A stretch of 64,000 nucleotides of DNA from Butyrivibrio sp. GTDB taxonomy: Bacteria > Bacillota > Clostridia > Lachnospirales > Lachnospiraceae. This document shows positions 44,504 to 52,935 of the stretch, piece by piece. The stretch's first letter is position 1; every line of letters starts with the position of its first letter. The notes beneath the pieces were generated by a model. It worked only from the letters and a program-made list of their open reading frames with translations, did no database searches and was not told the origin of the DNA. Both the position numbers and the translations under genes were made by a program. The stretch lies in contig NZ_JAFRGN010000036.1 of NCBI RefSeq assembly GCF_017433805.1, positions 124,001-188,000 of the forward strand. The letters are read 5' to 3'.

Positions 44504-46618
44504 CTATACTACGTTATGGACAATGTCACACTTAAGTCCCATATCTCTAAATCGCTTTAATACGATGCCCTCACTGGTCTTATCAACCTGAGCAGCCAAA
44601 AGATATATGTTTCCATCATTTCCAATTCCAACAAGGTCATTGTTCCTGATCTTGGACTGGAACATTTCATCTATCTCTTCAAGGCTCCTATCCTCTCTCT
44701 GGATCTTGATCAGCCTGAAGCTCGTAAGTCTGTTATTCATCATTTCCTTCTGAATCTCAAACTGCTGCTTGAAGTACTCTGTCTTGGTAATACCTGTACC
44801 TTCCACATAAGTTTCTGCAACCACAGCCTTCTGATAATCCCAAGCCTTGAGAATGAAGTTCTCCATTAGGCCCGCCAGGATTCTTATAAGGTTGGAATAA
44901 TAGGTACTTATCTGCAGATACTCAACCTGATAGATCATGATAAGGACAGTTACCATACCTTCGGATTTGATACCTGCCACATAGGTCGGATATTCTTCCA
45001 GCACGTTATTGTTAAACCAGATGTCGTTTTCACTAAGTGTATCCAGAACCTCCTTGTAGTCATCAAGGTTTATTGACTTCTTGAGCACGCGTCCCATCTG
45101 CTCTGAGCAGACATTTAGTCTTGCAAATCTGGCATTAGGATCATTAATCGTATAGATGGCAATGGACTTATTATTAAGAACATCCTCCATTACAGGGATT
45201 GATTCAGCAAAGATTTCCTCCGGCACTGTGGTACTAAGTCTTTTAACAACATCAAAAATTCGGCCAAATCCGTCTCTACTACCTATAAGGTCAGCTTTAT
45301 ACTGATTCTTATAGTTCATAGCTTCCTGATACAACTTATTTATAAATACGTTCTCTGACTTAACGGTCTCGCTCTCTTCTTTTACAAAAAGAATGTCCTC
45401 TTCTCTTTTCTGCTTGATATATCCGCAAAATGCCGCTGCTACCAAAAGAAGAATAAACGCTACCCAGTTACTGGGGTCATAGAACAGTAAAAGTGCATTG
45501 GTGCCAGATAGCTGATAGGCTACAATAAGCGATATGATCTCGATTATCGCTACTAAAGAGCCGATTCTGGTCCCATACATCAGAGCCATTATCATTACAA
45601 ACATGAGCCTTACATCGATTACCTTGAACTGCACACTGCCATTAGACATATAGTTATAGGCTTCGACAAATGCAGCGCCGCCAATGATCTCTATTGGAAC
45701 CATTATTTTGCCCCAGCGCCTGAATCTTTTTCTGATTCGTTCTGAGAGTGTAGGCTTCTGATGATACAGCGCCTGGAACTGAGCTATATACGTTTCAAAG
45801 TCCCAGCAGGCATCATGATGAGCAAACCAGCCATAAATCTCTCTAGCCTTGTTTTCTCCGTGGACAATCTTTCCCTTTATTCCAGATTTGGACAGGGTAA
45901 TATCTGCATGAGGATACGCTTCAAGAATCTTATTTTTTATTTCTCCATAAGTAGTCCTTGCGCCGCTCTTTAGATATATCTTTTCAAAAGAAATCTCTTT
46001 ATCTGACTCTTTGGTCTCAGGCTCCCAATCTGCATAAAGGCGCGTCAAAAAATCTGCAAGATCCGCTGGCTTTAAGAAATAAGCCACTTCATCTTCCAGA
46101 GATTTGATCTCAACCTTTTCTTTGTTCTCTACGCTGTGCAAAATACGGCACCAATAATCCTCACGATTAAAAGCACTCAAAAGATAAGGCGAATATATAA
46201 TTTTGACATCGATGTGGTAAGTCTCTGCATAGTATCTGCAGATATTCTCTGTGGAATCAAAAATGATAGAGTCACTGTTATCAACGTCAACAAGTGCCTC
46301 GTCAGAAACAATATAGATAAACTGCTTAACATGGTGCTTCTGGCTAAGTGAAAGAACGCGCCTAAGCTCCTCTATTTCTCCGACCTCATTAGAATCTCTC
46401 GTAAGAGTTCTGGAGAAAAACATTACTCGCTCAAAGCCGTAGGTATCAAACAATCTACGGAATTTGGCTGACATTACAGGCTGATCAAACCAGGTTATGC
46501 TACCCTCTTTATTGGCGTCACGAGTACAGTCACATACCACTACCATATCTCCATGGCATGCGACAGATATCTCATCTTTTCTAAAATAACTCGTGTTGCC
46601 TACTAATAGCGTATCCAT
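44504..46618 (-). CDS. pelD: PelD-like c-di-GMP receptor fused to an N-terminal SDR-like domain
   Basis: 704 residues. The N-terminal 250 residues look like a sugar-epimerase (SDR) remnant (HHVKQFIYIVSDEAL; no GxxGxxG seen). Four helices follow (about 305-415), a short coiled coil, a GAF domain (about 440-590) and a C-terminal degenerate GGDEF domain. There the c-di-GMP I-site RxxD is kept as RNND (658-661), immediately before a destroyed GGDEF motif (NDGNI). PelD uses this site to sense c-di-GMP and switch on the synthase. This links the operon to the cyclase and phosphodiesterases at 4.8-12.8 kb. The first gene of the compact operon, 53 bp after the GH3-like gene. Confidence 0.83.
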   Translation of the reverse strand: MDTLLVGNTSYFRKDEISVACHGDMVVVCDCTRDANKEGSITWFDQPVMSAKFRRLFDTYGFERVMFFSRTLTRDSNEVGEIEELRRVLSLSQKHHVKQFIYIVSDEALVDVDNSDSIIFDSTENICRYYAETYHIDVKIIYSPYLLSAFNREDYWCRILHSVENKEKVEIKSLEDEVAYFLKPADLADFLTRLYADWEPETKESDKEISFEKIYLKSGARTTYGEIKNKILEAYPHADITLSKSGIKGKIVHGENKAREIYGWFAHHDACWDFETYIAQFQALYHQKPTLSERIRKRFRRWGKIMVPIEIIGGAAFVEAYNYMSNGSVQFKVIDVRLMFVMIMALMYGTRIGSLVAIIEIISLIVAYQLSGTNALLLFYDPSNWVAFILLLVAAAFCGYIKQKREEDILFVKEESETVKSENVFINKLYQEAMNYKNQYKADLIGSRDGFGRIFDVVKRLSTTVPEEIFAESIPVMEDVLNNKSIAIYTINDPNARFARLNVCSEQMGRVLKKSINLDDYKEVLDTLSENDIWFNNNVLEEYPTYVAGIKSEGMVTVLIMIYQVEYLQISTYYSNLIRILAGLMENFILKAWDYQKAVVAETYVEGTGITKTEYFKQQFEIQKEMMNNRLTSFRLIKIQREDRSLEEIDEMFQSKIRNNDLVGIGNDGNIYLLAAQVDKTSEGIVLKRFRDMGLKCDIVHNVV

Positions 46619-46671
46619 AACGGCTTTAATCCTCAGGTAAACAATTAGCTATGCAATATCGATAGTATCCT

Positions 46672-47952
46672 TTATTTTATTTCGTCAACTTTGCCTGAAT
46701 ACTTTAGTCTGTATATTCTTTTTAATGATTCATTAATTCTGTCTTCTGTAATAACTCCATTCTGAACAGCCTCCAGTACTCCCTGGTAAGCCTGCTCAAA
46801 GTCCGCTGGAAGGAAAAGCATATCTGCTCCTGCTGTGATAGCATTAACAGCAGCCTCTTCAGATGAATAATTCTCAGTGATAGCACCTTCATTGAGAGGG
46901 CCTGTCAGAACTAGACCATCATAGCCGAGCATTCCTCTGAGCTCATCTGAGATCATAACCTTGGAAAGGGATGCCGGAGTGTTATCACCAGTGATAGTAG
47001 GAAAAGATACATTACTCATCATCACTGCGCCTGTACCACCATCGCCAATTGCTCTCTGATAAACAACATAGGCTGTAGTAGTAAGCTCTTCCTTGGTCAT
47101 CTCATTGGAAACCATTGCTGACTTGGTGTCTCCACAGACAGGGAACTGATAAACACAGGCTGTAACACCACTGTCATGAAGAGCTGATGTCATAGACACC
47201 GAAATATCTGCCACTGTCTCCATTTCAGTTCCATATCTGCCATTTTCTGTAATATCAAGATCTGGTGCTATGCAGAAGTTGAAGCCATATTTGAACATTG
47301 CACTTCCAACAGCTGAACCTGCATTATAAGCTGTGTCAGAATTATTGACCTCTCCTATCTCAAGGCCACCTACAGATGCTGCAATTGCGCCGTTTCCGCT
47401 TCCATCTTCCATGATTGCAGTAAAAATAGGATACTTACTCATATCGGTAGTATTCTTGATCATCTCAGAAATCTGTTCCTGAGATTTAATATTCTTGGCT
47501 GAGTAGTAGAGACCTCCGATAGCATATTTAGACAGAGCATCCTGAGTACTTGAACCAGCCTTAACAACAGTCGCTACACCAGTGATCTGCTCTGGACTGA
47601 CCATAAAAAGACCTGCAACCTTTTCCTCCAGTGTCAGTTCAGAGATACAGCTGTTAACGATCTCTTCAAGAACATCTCCAGAAGTCATAACTTCCGGCTC
47701 CGGAGTAGTTTCCTGAGGAGTCTCAATCACAACTTCCTGATTCTCACTGGAAGCAATAGCTGCAGCTTCCTCTTTTTCTGCCTTTCTTGCGCTTGTAACC
47801 TTCCTGATGGAATAAACTCCGAAGGCACCAGCTGCTATAACAATAACTAATGTGGTAATAAGTATGATCAAAGCCATGAGCTGACTCTTTTTCCTACGCT
47901 GTCTGCGAGCCAGTCTCTTCTCATCAAAATCTTGTTCTTCTAATCTTCCCAT
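46672..47952 (-). CDS. GH3-like protein with degenerate catalytic residues
   Basis: 426 residues, with a basic cytoplasmic N-terminus, one transmembrane helix (about 25-48) and an extracellular domain of the NagZ/GH3 type (LTLEEKVAGLFMV, YAIGGLYY, FNFCIAPDLDI, AITAGADMLFLP). The normal KH(F/S)PGHGDT loop is YQFPVCGDT (268-276), losing Lys-His, and the nucleophile strand SDDL is TGPL (350-353), with Gly where the catalytic Asp belongs. It is therefore probably not an active hexosaminidase; a polymer-binding role is possible. It lies at the head of the Pel-like operon. Confidence 0.8.
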   Translation of the reverse strand: MGRLEEQDFDEKRLARRQRRKKSQLMALIILITTLVIVIAAGAFGVYSIRKVTSARKAEKEEAAAIASSENQEVVIETPQETTPEPEVMTSGDVLEEIVNSCISELTLEEKVAGLFMVSPEQITGVATVVKAGSSTQDALSKYAIGGLYYSAKNIKSQEQISEMIKNTTDMSKYPIFTAIMEDGSGNGAIAASVGGLEIGEVNNSDTAYNAGSAVGSAMFKYGFNFCIAPDLDITENGRYGTEMETVADISVSMTSALHDSGVTACVYQFPVCGDTKSAMVSNEMTKEELTTTAYVVYQRAIGDGGTGAVMMSNVSFPTITGDNTPASLSKVMISDELRGMLGYDGLVLTGPLNEGAITENYSSEEAAVNAITAGADMLFLPADFEQAYQGVLEAVQNGVITEDRINESLKRIYRLKYSGKVDEIK

Positions 47953-48029
47953 ATCTCCCCAAAAAACTCCCTCTAAAGTAAATCTATTAAATAAATTTTA
48001 CCATATTAAGAGTTTCCTATGAAGAAAAA

Positions 48030-48080
48030 AAGCACAAAAACTGAGGGCAGAAGCTTCATCGATAAAACCTGCTTCTGCCC
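48030..48080 (-). terminator. Terminator of the 48.4-48.0 kb transcript
   Basis: GGGCAGAAGC (48045-48054) and GCTTCTGCCC (48071-48080) form a 10-bp stem with a 16-nt loop; on the minus strand it is followed by TCAGTTTTTGTGCTTTTTTT. It closes the transcript that begins at the consensus promoter near 48450, and insulates the GH3-like gene. Confidence 0.85.
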
Positions 48081-48217
48081 TATGCCGAGTACTTATTAAC
48101 TTCCTTTATTTCGTCCAATGGACTAATCCTCCGGTTTCTCAGCTCCTTCTTTCCATTAACTTTTGCATTCATATGCTGTGGCTGCAAGATGTTGATATTG
48201 CAATTACCACCTATCAT
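48080..48217 (-). CDS. Possible 45-residue peptide (MIGGNCNIN...)
   Basis: ATG 48217 to TAG 48080-48082, with codon use that looks coding: MIGGNCNINILQPQHMNAK, then a strongly basic stretch (KKELRNRR) and ISPLDEIKEVNKYSA. Only a weak GAG lies upstream. The frame stays open upstream for 11 more codons (reading ELGFRNTAIEY) to a stop, so this may be the end of a decayed gene. The stop codon lies at the first base pair of the terminator stem. It is the only reading frame of note in the candidate transcript. Unrecognised. Confidence 0.35.
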   Translation of the reverse strand: MIGGNCNINILQPQHMNAKVNGKKELRNRRISPLDEIKEVNKYSA

Positions 48218-48257
48218 GTACTCGATAGCTGTATTTCTAAAACCTAATTCCTAAAAC

Positions 48258-48289
48258 AAAACTTTAAAACTTTAAAACTTTAAAACTTT
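48258..48289. repeat. Four tandem copies of AAAACTTT
   Basis: Four perfect 8-bp units lie head to tail in the middle of the candidate transcript, outside the short reading frame. Such tracts can change copy number by slippage. Confidence 0.85.
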
Positions 48290-48438
48290 TAAATAGAACC
48301 TAACTTCTTAGTTTGGTGGTCCGTACCATCCTTTCTTTGAATATTTTAACTACTTATCCCTTTGGACTGTACCTACCTTTCTTTCTCCAATGGATCTGTA
48401 TATCTTTGGAGAAGTATTTTGTTTCTTTAGATGTTTTT

Positions 48439-48467
48439 ATTATATTCATGGGGTATCAAATTGTCAA
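48439..48467 (-). promoter_or_regulatory. Perfect-consensus sigma-A promoter
   Basis: On the minus strand TTGACA (48467-48462), exactly 17 nt, then TATAAT (48444-48439). Both hexamers match the consensus exactly. Transcription should start near 48432 and run toward the terminator at 48080-48030. No other gene in the window has so ideal a promoter. Confidence 0.85.
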
Positions 48468-48540
48468 TACATATTTCGTATTTCTTTTAATTAATTTGAT
48501 AATAGAGCTATAATTGTTCTATTTTCTGCTAATTATTATA

Positions 48541-48563
48541 ATTGTATATTCATTATATACAAT
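48541..48563. promoter_or_regulatory. Inverted repeat ATTGTATAT-N5-ATATACAAT
   Basis: A perfect 9-bp inverted repeat with a 5-nt centre, lying about 75 bp upstream of the consensus promoter and just past the glyA terminator. The form is that of a dimeric regulator's operator; no T-run follows. Confidence 0.35.
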
Positions 48564-48584
48564 TTAGACACCTCCTGGAAGCAA

Positions 48585-48623
48585 GAAAAAACGCGCATCA
48601 TCCTTTTTGGAAATGATGCGCGT
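48585..48623 (-). terminator. glyA: glyA terminator
   Basis: ACGCGCATCAT (48591-48601) and ATGATGCGCGT (48613-48623) form an 11-bp GC-rich stem, followed on the minus strand by TTTTTTCTTGC. It lies about 38 bp beyond the glyA stop. Confidence 0.9.
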
Positions 48624-48660
48624 ATTATTTCAAAAACACCAAAAACTAATCTTATTCTGA

Positions 48661-49899
48661 TTACTTAAGAGGATATTTAGCTGTGAGCTCTGCGATGATA
48701 GCTCTTGCATCATCATTTTTCTCACCCTTATTCTTGATAACAATAGCAATTGCCTCAGCAATCTTGTCCATATCTTCCTCGTTCATTCCACGTGTTGTTA
48801 CAGCTGGAGTTCCAAGACGGATACCACTTGTAACAAATGGAGACTGCTGCTCATTAGGAATAGTATTCTTGTTAGCAGTGATATGAGCATCGTCAAGCCA
48901 AGCCTCTACTTCTTTTCCTGTAAGACCGAAGTTTGTGAGATCAACAAGCATGAGGTGATTGTCTGTACCACCAGATACAATCTTGATGCCTCTGTCCATA
49001 AGTCCCTTGCAAAGAGCCTTAGCGTTCTTGACAACGTTCTGTCCATAAGTTGTAAACTCAGGAGAAAGAGCTTCCTTAAAGCATACAGCCTTGGCAGCAA
49101 CTACGTGCTCAAGTGGTCCACCCTGAATTCCAGGGAATACTGCCTTGTTGAACTTGTACTTGTCCTGAGCTTCCTGATTCCAGAGGATAAGTCCTCCTCT
49201 AGGTCCACGAAGAGTCTTGTGAGTTGTTGTTGTAACAACGTCTGCATATGGGAATGGGCTTGGATGAACACCTGCAGCTACAAGACCTGCAATGTGTGCC
49301 ATATCTACCATGAGAACTGCTCCGCAAGCATCAGCAGCTTCTCTAAATTTCTTGAAATCGATTGTTCTGCAGTAAGCTGAAGCGCCGGCAATGATAAGCT
49401 TAGGCTTGTACTCAACTGCAAGTCTGTACATCTCCTCATAGTCAAGAACACCGTTCTCATCTACGCCATAAGGGATAACTTTATAATATGTTCCGGAAAT
49501 ATTAGCTGAACTACCATGAGTTAAATGACCACCCTGATTAAGATTCATACCCATGATTGTGTCGCCTGGCTGAAGCAGTGCAAACTGAACTGCAAGGTTT
49601 GCCTGAGCTCCTGAGTGTGGCTGAACATTTGCATAATCGCAGTGGAACAGCTCTTTAGCTCTTTCGATGGCGATCTTCTCAACTTCATCTACTACATAAC
49701 AGCCGCCATAATATCTTTTTCCAGGGAGTCCTTCTGCATATTTGTTGGTAAGCGGACTTCCCATAGCTGACATAACAGCCTTACTTGTCCAGTTTTCAGA
49801 TGCAATAAGTTCGATGTGATCGTTCTGACGATCTACCTCTTTCTCAATAAGAGACGCGATTTCAGGGTCTACTGCCCTTAATTCTTCCAATGAATACAT
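48661..49899 (-). CDS. glyA: Serine hydroxymethyltransferase
   Basis: Start at ATG 49899 ([20 protein letters not shown]), 8 nt after AAGGAG; upstream in-frame codons are not used. 412 residues, typical. PLP enzyme with the lysine in [14 protein letters not shown], plus [14 protein letters not shown], GYHxxxGG-like [15 protein letters not shown] and [19 protein letters not shown]. It converts serine and tetrahydrofolate to glycine and methylene-THF. Monocistronic, with its own terminator. Confidence 0.96.
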   Translation of the reverse strand: MYSLEELRAVDPEIASLIEKEVDRQNDHIELIASENWTSKAVMSAMGSPLTNKYAEGLPGKRYYGGCYVVDEVEKIAIERAKELFHCDYANVQPHSGAQANLAVQFALLQPGDTIMGMNLNQGGHLTHGSSANISGTYYKVIPYGVDENGVLDYEEMYRLAVEYKPKLIIAGASAYCRTIDFKKFREAADACGAVLMVDMAHIAGLVAAGVHPSPFPYADVVTTTTHKTLRGPRGGLILWNQEAQDKYKFNKAVFPGIQGGPLEHVVAAKAVCFKEALSPEFTTYGQNVVKNAKALCKGLMDRGIKIVSGGTDNHLMLVDLTNFGLTGKEVEAWLDDAHITANKNTIPNEQQSPFVTSGIRLGTPAVTTRGMNEEDMDKIAEAIAIVIKNKGEKNDDARAIIAELTAKYPLK

Positions 49900-50069
49900 T
49901 TCTAGACTCCTTCCCAATAACCTTTTACAATGTAATGCGTTAAAGCAACATCTTGTGTATCGTATCATATACCGAGAAAAAATGCTATAATAAATGCATT
50001 AATTATTTATTTAACAAGACCAGGTGTTAAATGACTAATTATCAATAACAACACAGGGAAGGCAATTAA

Positions 50070-51065
50070 ATGTATTACTGCATAGTTAACCCCTCTGCCA
50101 GATCAGGCAAGGGCAAAGAGATATGGGAGAAACTAGAAAAGAAATTTGACGAAAAGGGATTTGAGTACAGAGCAGTATTCACAAAGGGACCAGGACATGC
50201 AACCAAGCTGGCCAGGAACCTTACAACCAAAGCGCCAGAAGGCGAGAATGATTCCACTAATAAGAAACATGAAAGTCCCATCAAGCTTGTAGTCCTCGGA
50301 GGCGATGGCACTCTTAACGAAGTTGTCAACGGAATACAGGACTTTGAGAACACACTTGTAGGCTATATTCCAATTGGCTCAAGCAATGACTTTGCAAGGG
50401 ATTTATCTTATCCCAAGGATATAGATACTTTGTTAGATAAGATTATAGAAGCTCAGAATGTACGCACACTGGATCTTGGCAAACTGACCTATAATTCCAT
50501 GTCCAGAGAGACATCAAGACTTCACGATGACAAGATAGCTGTAACCAGGATATTCGATGTAAGCTCAGGAATTGGCTTTGACGCTGCTGTATGCGAACAG
50601 GCTCTTTCTTCCGGTACCAAGAATTTCCTCAACAAAATAGGCCTTGGTAAGCTTACCTATGGTTCAATAGCTCTTAGGCAGCTCCTTGGAGCCGAGAAGG
50701 TTCCCTGTGAAATCATCCTTGATAACGGCGAGAGCATTCACTTAAAGCGCTTTATCTTTATAGCTGCAATGATCCATCATCACGAGGGCGGCGGCTTTAA
50801 CTTCGCCCCCAAGGCAGACTTAACTGATGGTAAGTTCGACATTGTTTACGCAGGTGATATGCCAGCAATCAAGATGCTCTTTACTCTTCCAATGTCATTT
50901 TTAGGTAACTACTACTGGATCAAGGGTGTTGGCCACCACGTTGTCAGAAAGGCCACCATCAAGACTGACAAGCCTATGTGGGTTCACACAGACGGCGAAG
51001 TATCTGTCAAATCAGACCACATCACCTGGGAGTGTCTCCAGCAGAAGCTGCGTATGATGAACTAA
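50070..51065 (+). CDS. Diacylglycerol/lipid kinase family protein (YegS/DagK type)
   Basis: 331 residues. The nucleotide-binding motif VLGGDGTLNEVVNG (75-88) and PIGSSNDFARDL (115-126) are diagnostic of the diacylglycerol kinase catalytic domain; the C-terminal beta-sandwich is present (DLTDGKFDIVYAGD). The family phosphorylates diacylglycerol or related lipids at the inner membrane face. Monocistronic on the + strand, between glyA (divergent) and the PAP2 gene (convergent). Confidence 0.9.
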   Translation: MYYCIVNPSARSGKGKEIWEKLEKKFDEKGFEYRAVFTKGPGHATKLARNLTTKAPEGENDSTNKKHESPIKLVVLGGDGTLNEVVNGIQDFENTLVGYIPIGSSNDFARDLSYPKDIDTLLDKIIEAQNVRTLDLGKLTYNSMSRETSRLHDDKIAVTRIFDVSSGIGFDAAVCEQALSSGTKNFLNKIGLGKLTYGSIALRQLLGAEKVPCEIILDNGESIHLKRFIFIAAMIHHHEGGGFNFAPKADLTDGKFDIVYAGDMPAIKMLFTLPMSFLGNYYWIKGVGHHVVRKATIKTDKPMWVHTDGEVSVKSDHITWECLQQKLRMMN

Positions 51066-51083
51066 ATATTTAGAATAAAAAAT

Positions 51084-51116
51084 CAGCCTGACTCGTATGA
51101 GCCAGGCTGTTGTTAT
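51084..51116. terminator. Terminator between convergent lipid-kinase and PAP2 genes
   Basis: CAGCCTG-A-CTC-GTAT-GAG-C-CAGGCTG, with an A-run before and TTGTTATT after, serves both strands. Confidence 0.8.
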
Positions 51117-51826
51117 TAGTTGTAACGAACTGCTATCTTCGATTCCTGCTTGATGCAGAAGTTCTCTAGAAGAGATGTGTGATAGTACAATATGTAGAAA
51201 ATAATAGCCATGATAAATGCTGTTATTACATCATAGAAGGAATGCTGCTTAACAAAAAGTGTGGATAGGATAACACTCCATCCAATGAAGTCCATAATGA
51301 TGCTACCTCTTTTACCAAAGCGCTTACTGTGATGAACAGCTATCATTGTTCCAATTGAGTTATATACATGGATGCTAGGCCATAGATTAGTTGGTGTATC
51401 CGTACTATATATAACACGAACAAGATCTGTAAATATGTTATCCCTTGGCATAACTACAGGGCGTAGATTATGCATATTAGGAAATAGTGTTGATATTACA
51501 AGGAATATCGTCATTCCTGTTGCAAGGAAAAAGAAATACTTGTAATAGTCCTCCACATCAAAAGAAAGCAAAAAGAACATTAGTGTAAGCGCCACATATG
51601 CAAACCATAAATAATATGGAATAATGAATGCCTCCACAAACGGTATGTAATCATCTATTACAGTGTGGATGATTGCATAGTGAGAAAACTTGTGTTTCTC
51701 AATACAAATGAACCAGGACATATAAATAGGCACATAAACCAGAATTGGCATAGCCAATTTAAATAGATCCATCCGTGTCTCTTTACAGAGCTTACGTCCA
51801 GTCCACTCTTCATAGAATTTTTTCAT
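51116..51826 (-). CDS. PAP2-family membrane phosphatase
   Basis: 236 residues, six hydrophobic helices. The motifs WPSIHVYNS (His of the SxH motif) and KQHSFYDVI (catalytic His and Asp) identify the PAP2/inositol-phosphotransferase family; the first KxxxxxxRP motif is weak. It probably removes phosphate from a lipid-linked substrate. It lies 52 bp downstream of the GT2 gene in the same direction, so the two may be cotranscribed. Confidence 0.82.
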   Translation of the reverse strand: MKKFYEEWTGRKLCKETRMDLFKLAMPILVYVPIYMSWFICIEKHKFSHYAIIHTVIDDYIPFVEAFIIPYYLWFAYVALTLMFFLLSFDVEDYYKYFFFLATGMTIFLVISTLFPNMHNLRPVVMPRDNIFTDLVRVIYSTDTPTNLWPSIHVYNSIGTMIAVHHSKRFGKRGSIIMDFIGWSVILSTLFVKQHSFYDVITAFIMAIIFYILYYHTSLLENFCIKQESKIAVRYN

Positions 51827-51878
51827 AATTTTTCCTCATAATCTGATACTAACAGCTTATAATTCCACAATAATCAGA

Positions 51879-52904
51879 TTAGTTAAAGTGGAATATCTTC
51901 TGTAAGAGCTTGTAACCAGCAAGTGTGATCTTTCTTCCGCCCTTACCTGGAAGATAGATATAAGTACCTTCGATACTATATCTGATCTTCAAATATAAAA
52001 GAAAGTTCTTATCCTTGATATAATCAAGAAGTTCTTTTCTCTTAGCGAGATTCTCAGGTGTATCCTCTGTGATCAAAAGAACTGAGGATATAGCTGTAAT
52101 GATCTCAAGATAGTTGAACATGTATTTATGACGCTCTCTCTGAGAACGGATCATACCATAATTCTCAACATAGTAATCAACCATCAGCTTGTTAACGCGA
52201 ATCTGCTGATCGATTCTGGACAACATGATCTTCTGGTTAACTGACTGGTCTTCTCTACCAATGTAGTAGTAATAGAAGTTAACATCCAGATAGTACATGG
52301 TCTTAACAAATGGCAGTGGGTTGAACACATAAATGTTATCTACATAGAAGGTATGCTCTGGAAGCTTAAGTCCACACTGCTGCAGAAGCTTGGTTCTGAA
52401 AATAACTGAATGCATCAAAAGATAATGTCCCTTAGGAGTTCTCTTTACATCCTTCCATGTAAAGAGCTGTTCAATAGGAAACATCCTATTGTAACGCATT
52501 ACCTTATGTCTTTTTTCGCCAACCTTGTTATATACGAAATTGCTGATGAGAAGATCAAGCTGTGTCTCTCCTCCTGCAAGTTCTGCTAATGTTGAAAGGA
52601 TCTTTCTGTAAGCTATCTCCTTAACCCAGTCATCTGAATCAACAACTTTGAAGAAAAGTCCTGTAGCATTCTCGATACCGGCATTAACTGCGCTTCCATG
52701 TCCTCCGTTTGGCTTATGAATAGCCTTGCAAATTGTTGGATACTTGGCTGCATAAGCATCTGCTATCTCAGCAGTTCTATCTTTAGAACCATCATCTACA
52801 ATGAGAATCTCTACATCCTCTCCTCCGACGAGCAGAGAATCAATACATTTCTCCATATAGCTCTCGGAATTGTAGCATGGTACTGCAATTGAAAGTAATT
52901 TCAT
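51879..52904 (-). CDS. GT2 family glycosyltransferase
   Basis: 341 residues. GT-A fold with SIAVPCYNSESYMEKCIDSLL (6-26), ILIVDDGSKDRTAEI (DD pair) and FKVVDSDDWV (DxD-type metal site, near residues 89-98). The C-terminal part has no clear transmembrane helix. It transfers a sugar from a nucleotide donor to an unknown acceptor. Upstream ribosome sites AAGGAG and CCAGGA are present. Confidence 0.88.
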   Translation of the reverse strand: MKLLSIAVPCYNSESYMEKCIDSLLVGGEDVEILIVDDGSKDRTAEIADAYAAKYPTICKAIHKPNGGHGSAVNAGIENATGLFFKVVDSDDWVKEIAYRKILSTLAELAGGETQLDLLISNFVYNKVGEKRHKVMRYNRMFPIEQLFTWKDVKRTPKGHYLLMHSVIFRTKLLQQCGLKLPEHTFYVDNIYVFNPLPFVKTMYYLDVNFYYYYIGREDQSVNQKIMLSRIDQQIRVNKLMVDYYVENYGMIRSQRERHKYMFNYLEIITAISSVLLITEDTPENLAKRKELLDYIKDKNFLLYLKIRYSIEGTYIYLPGKGGRKITLAGYKLLQKIFHFN

Positions 52905-52935
52905 TCCTGGTAAAACTCCTTAAACCTCATAATAT

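Larger units (their letters stand above)
48030..48432 (-). ncRNA. Candidate ~400-nt RNA (non-coding or small-peptide mRNA)
   Basis: A perfect-consensus promoter and a strong terminator bracket about 400 nt without a large gene. The RNA can form a 5' hairpin (TTCTCCAA...TTGGAGAA, 48375-48407 area), contains a four-copy AAAACTTT tandem repeat, and ends with the 45-codon frame. It does not match tmRNA, RNase P RNA or 6S RNA by eye. Boundaries are inferred from promoter and terminator. Confidence 0.45.

Noticed and set aside
46672-47952. Active beta-N-acetylhexosaminidase (NagZ)
   Set aside because: Both catalytic motifs are substituted, so an active NagZ call is not justified.
48313-48513. 66-residue + strand frame in the glyA/GH3 gap
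   Set aside because: No ribosome site, AT-rich hydrophobic composition and antisense to the consensus promoter; treated as chance.
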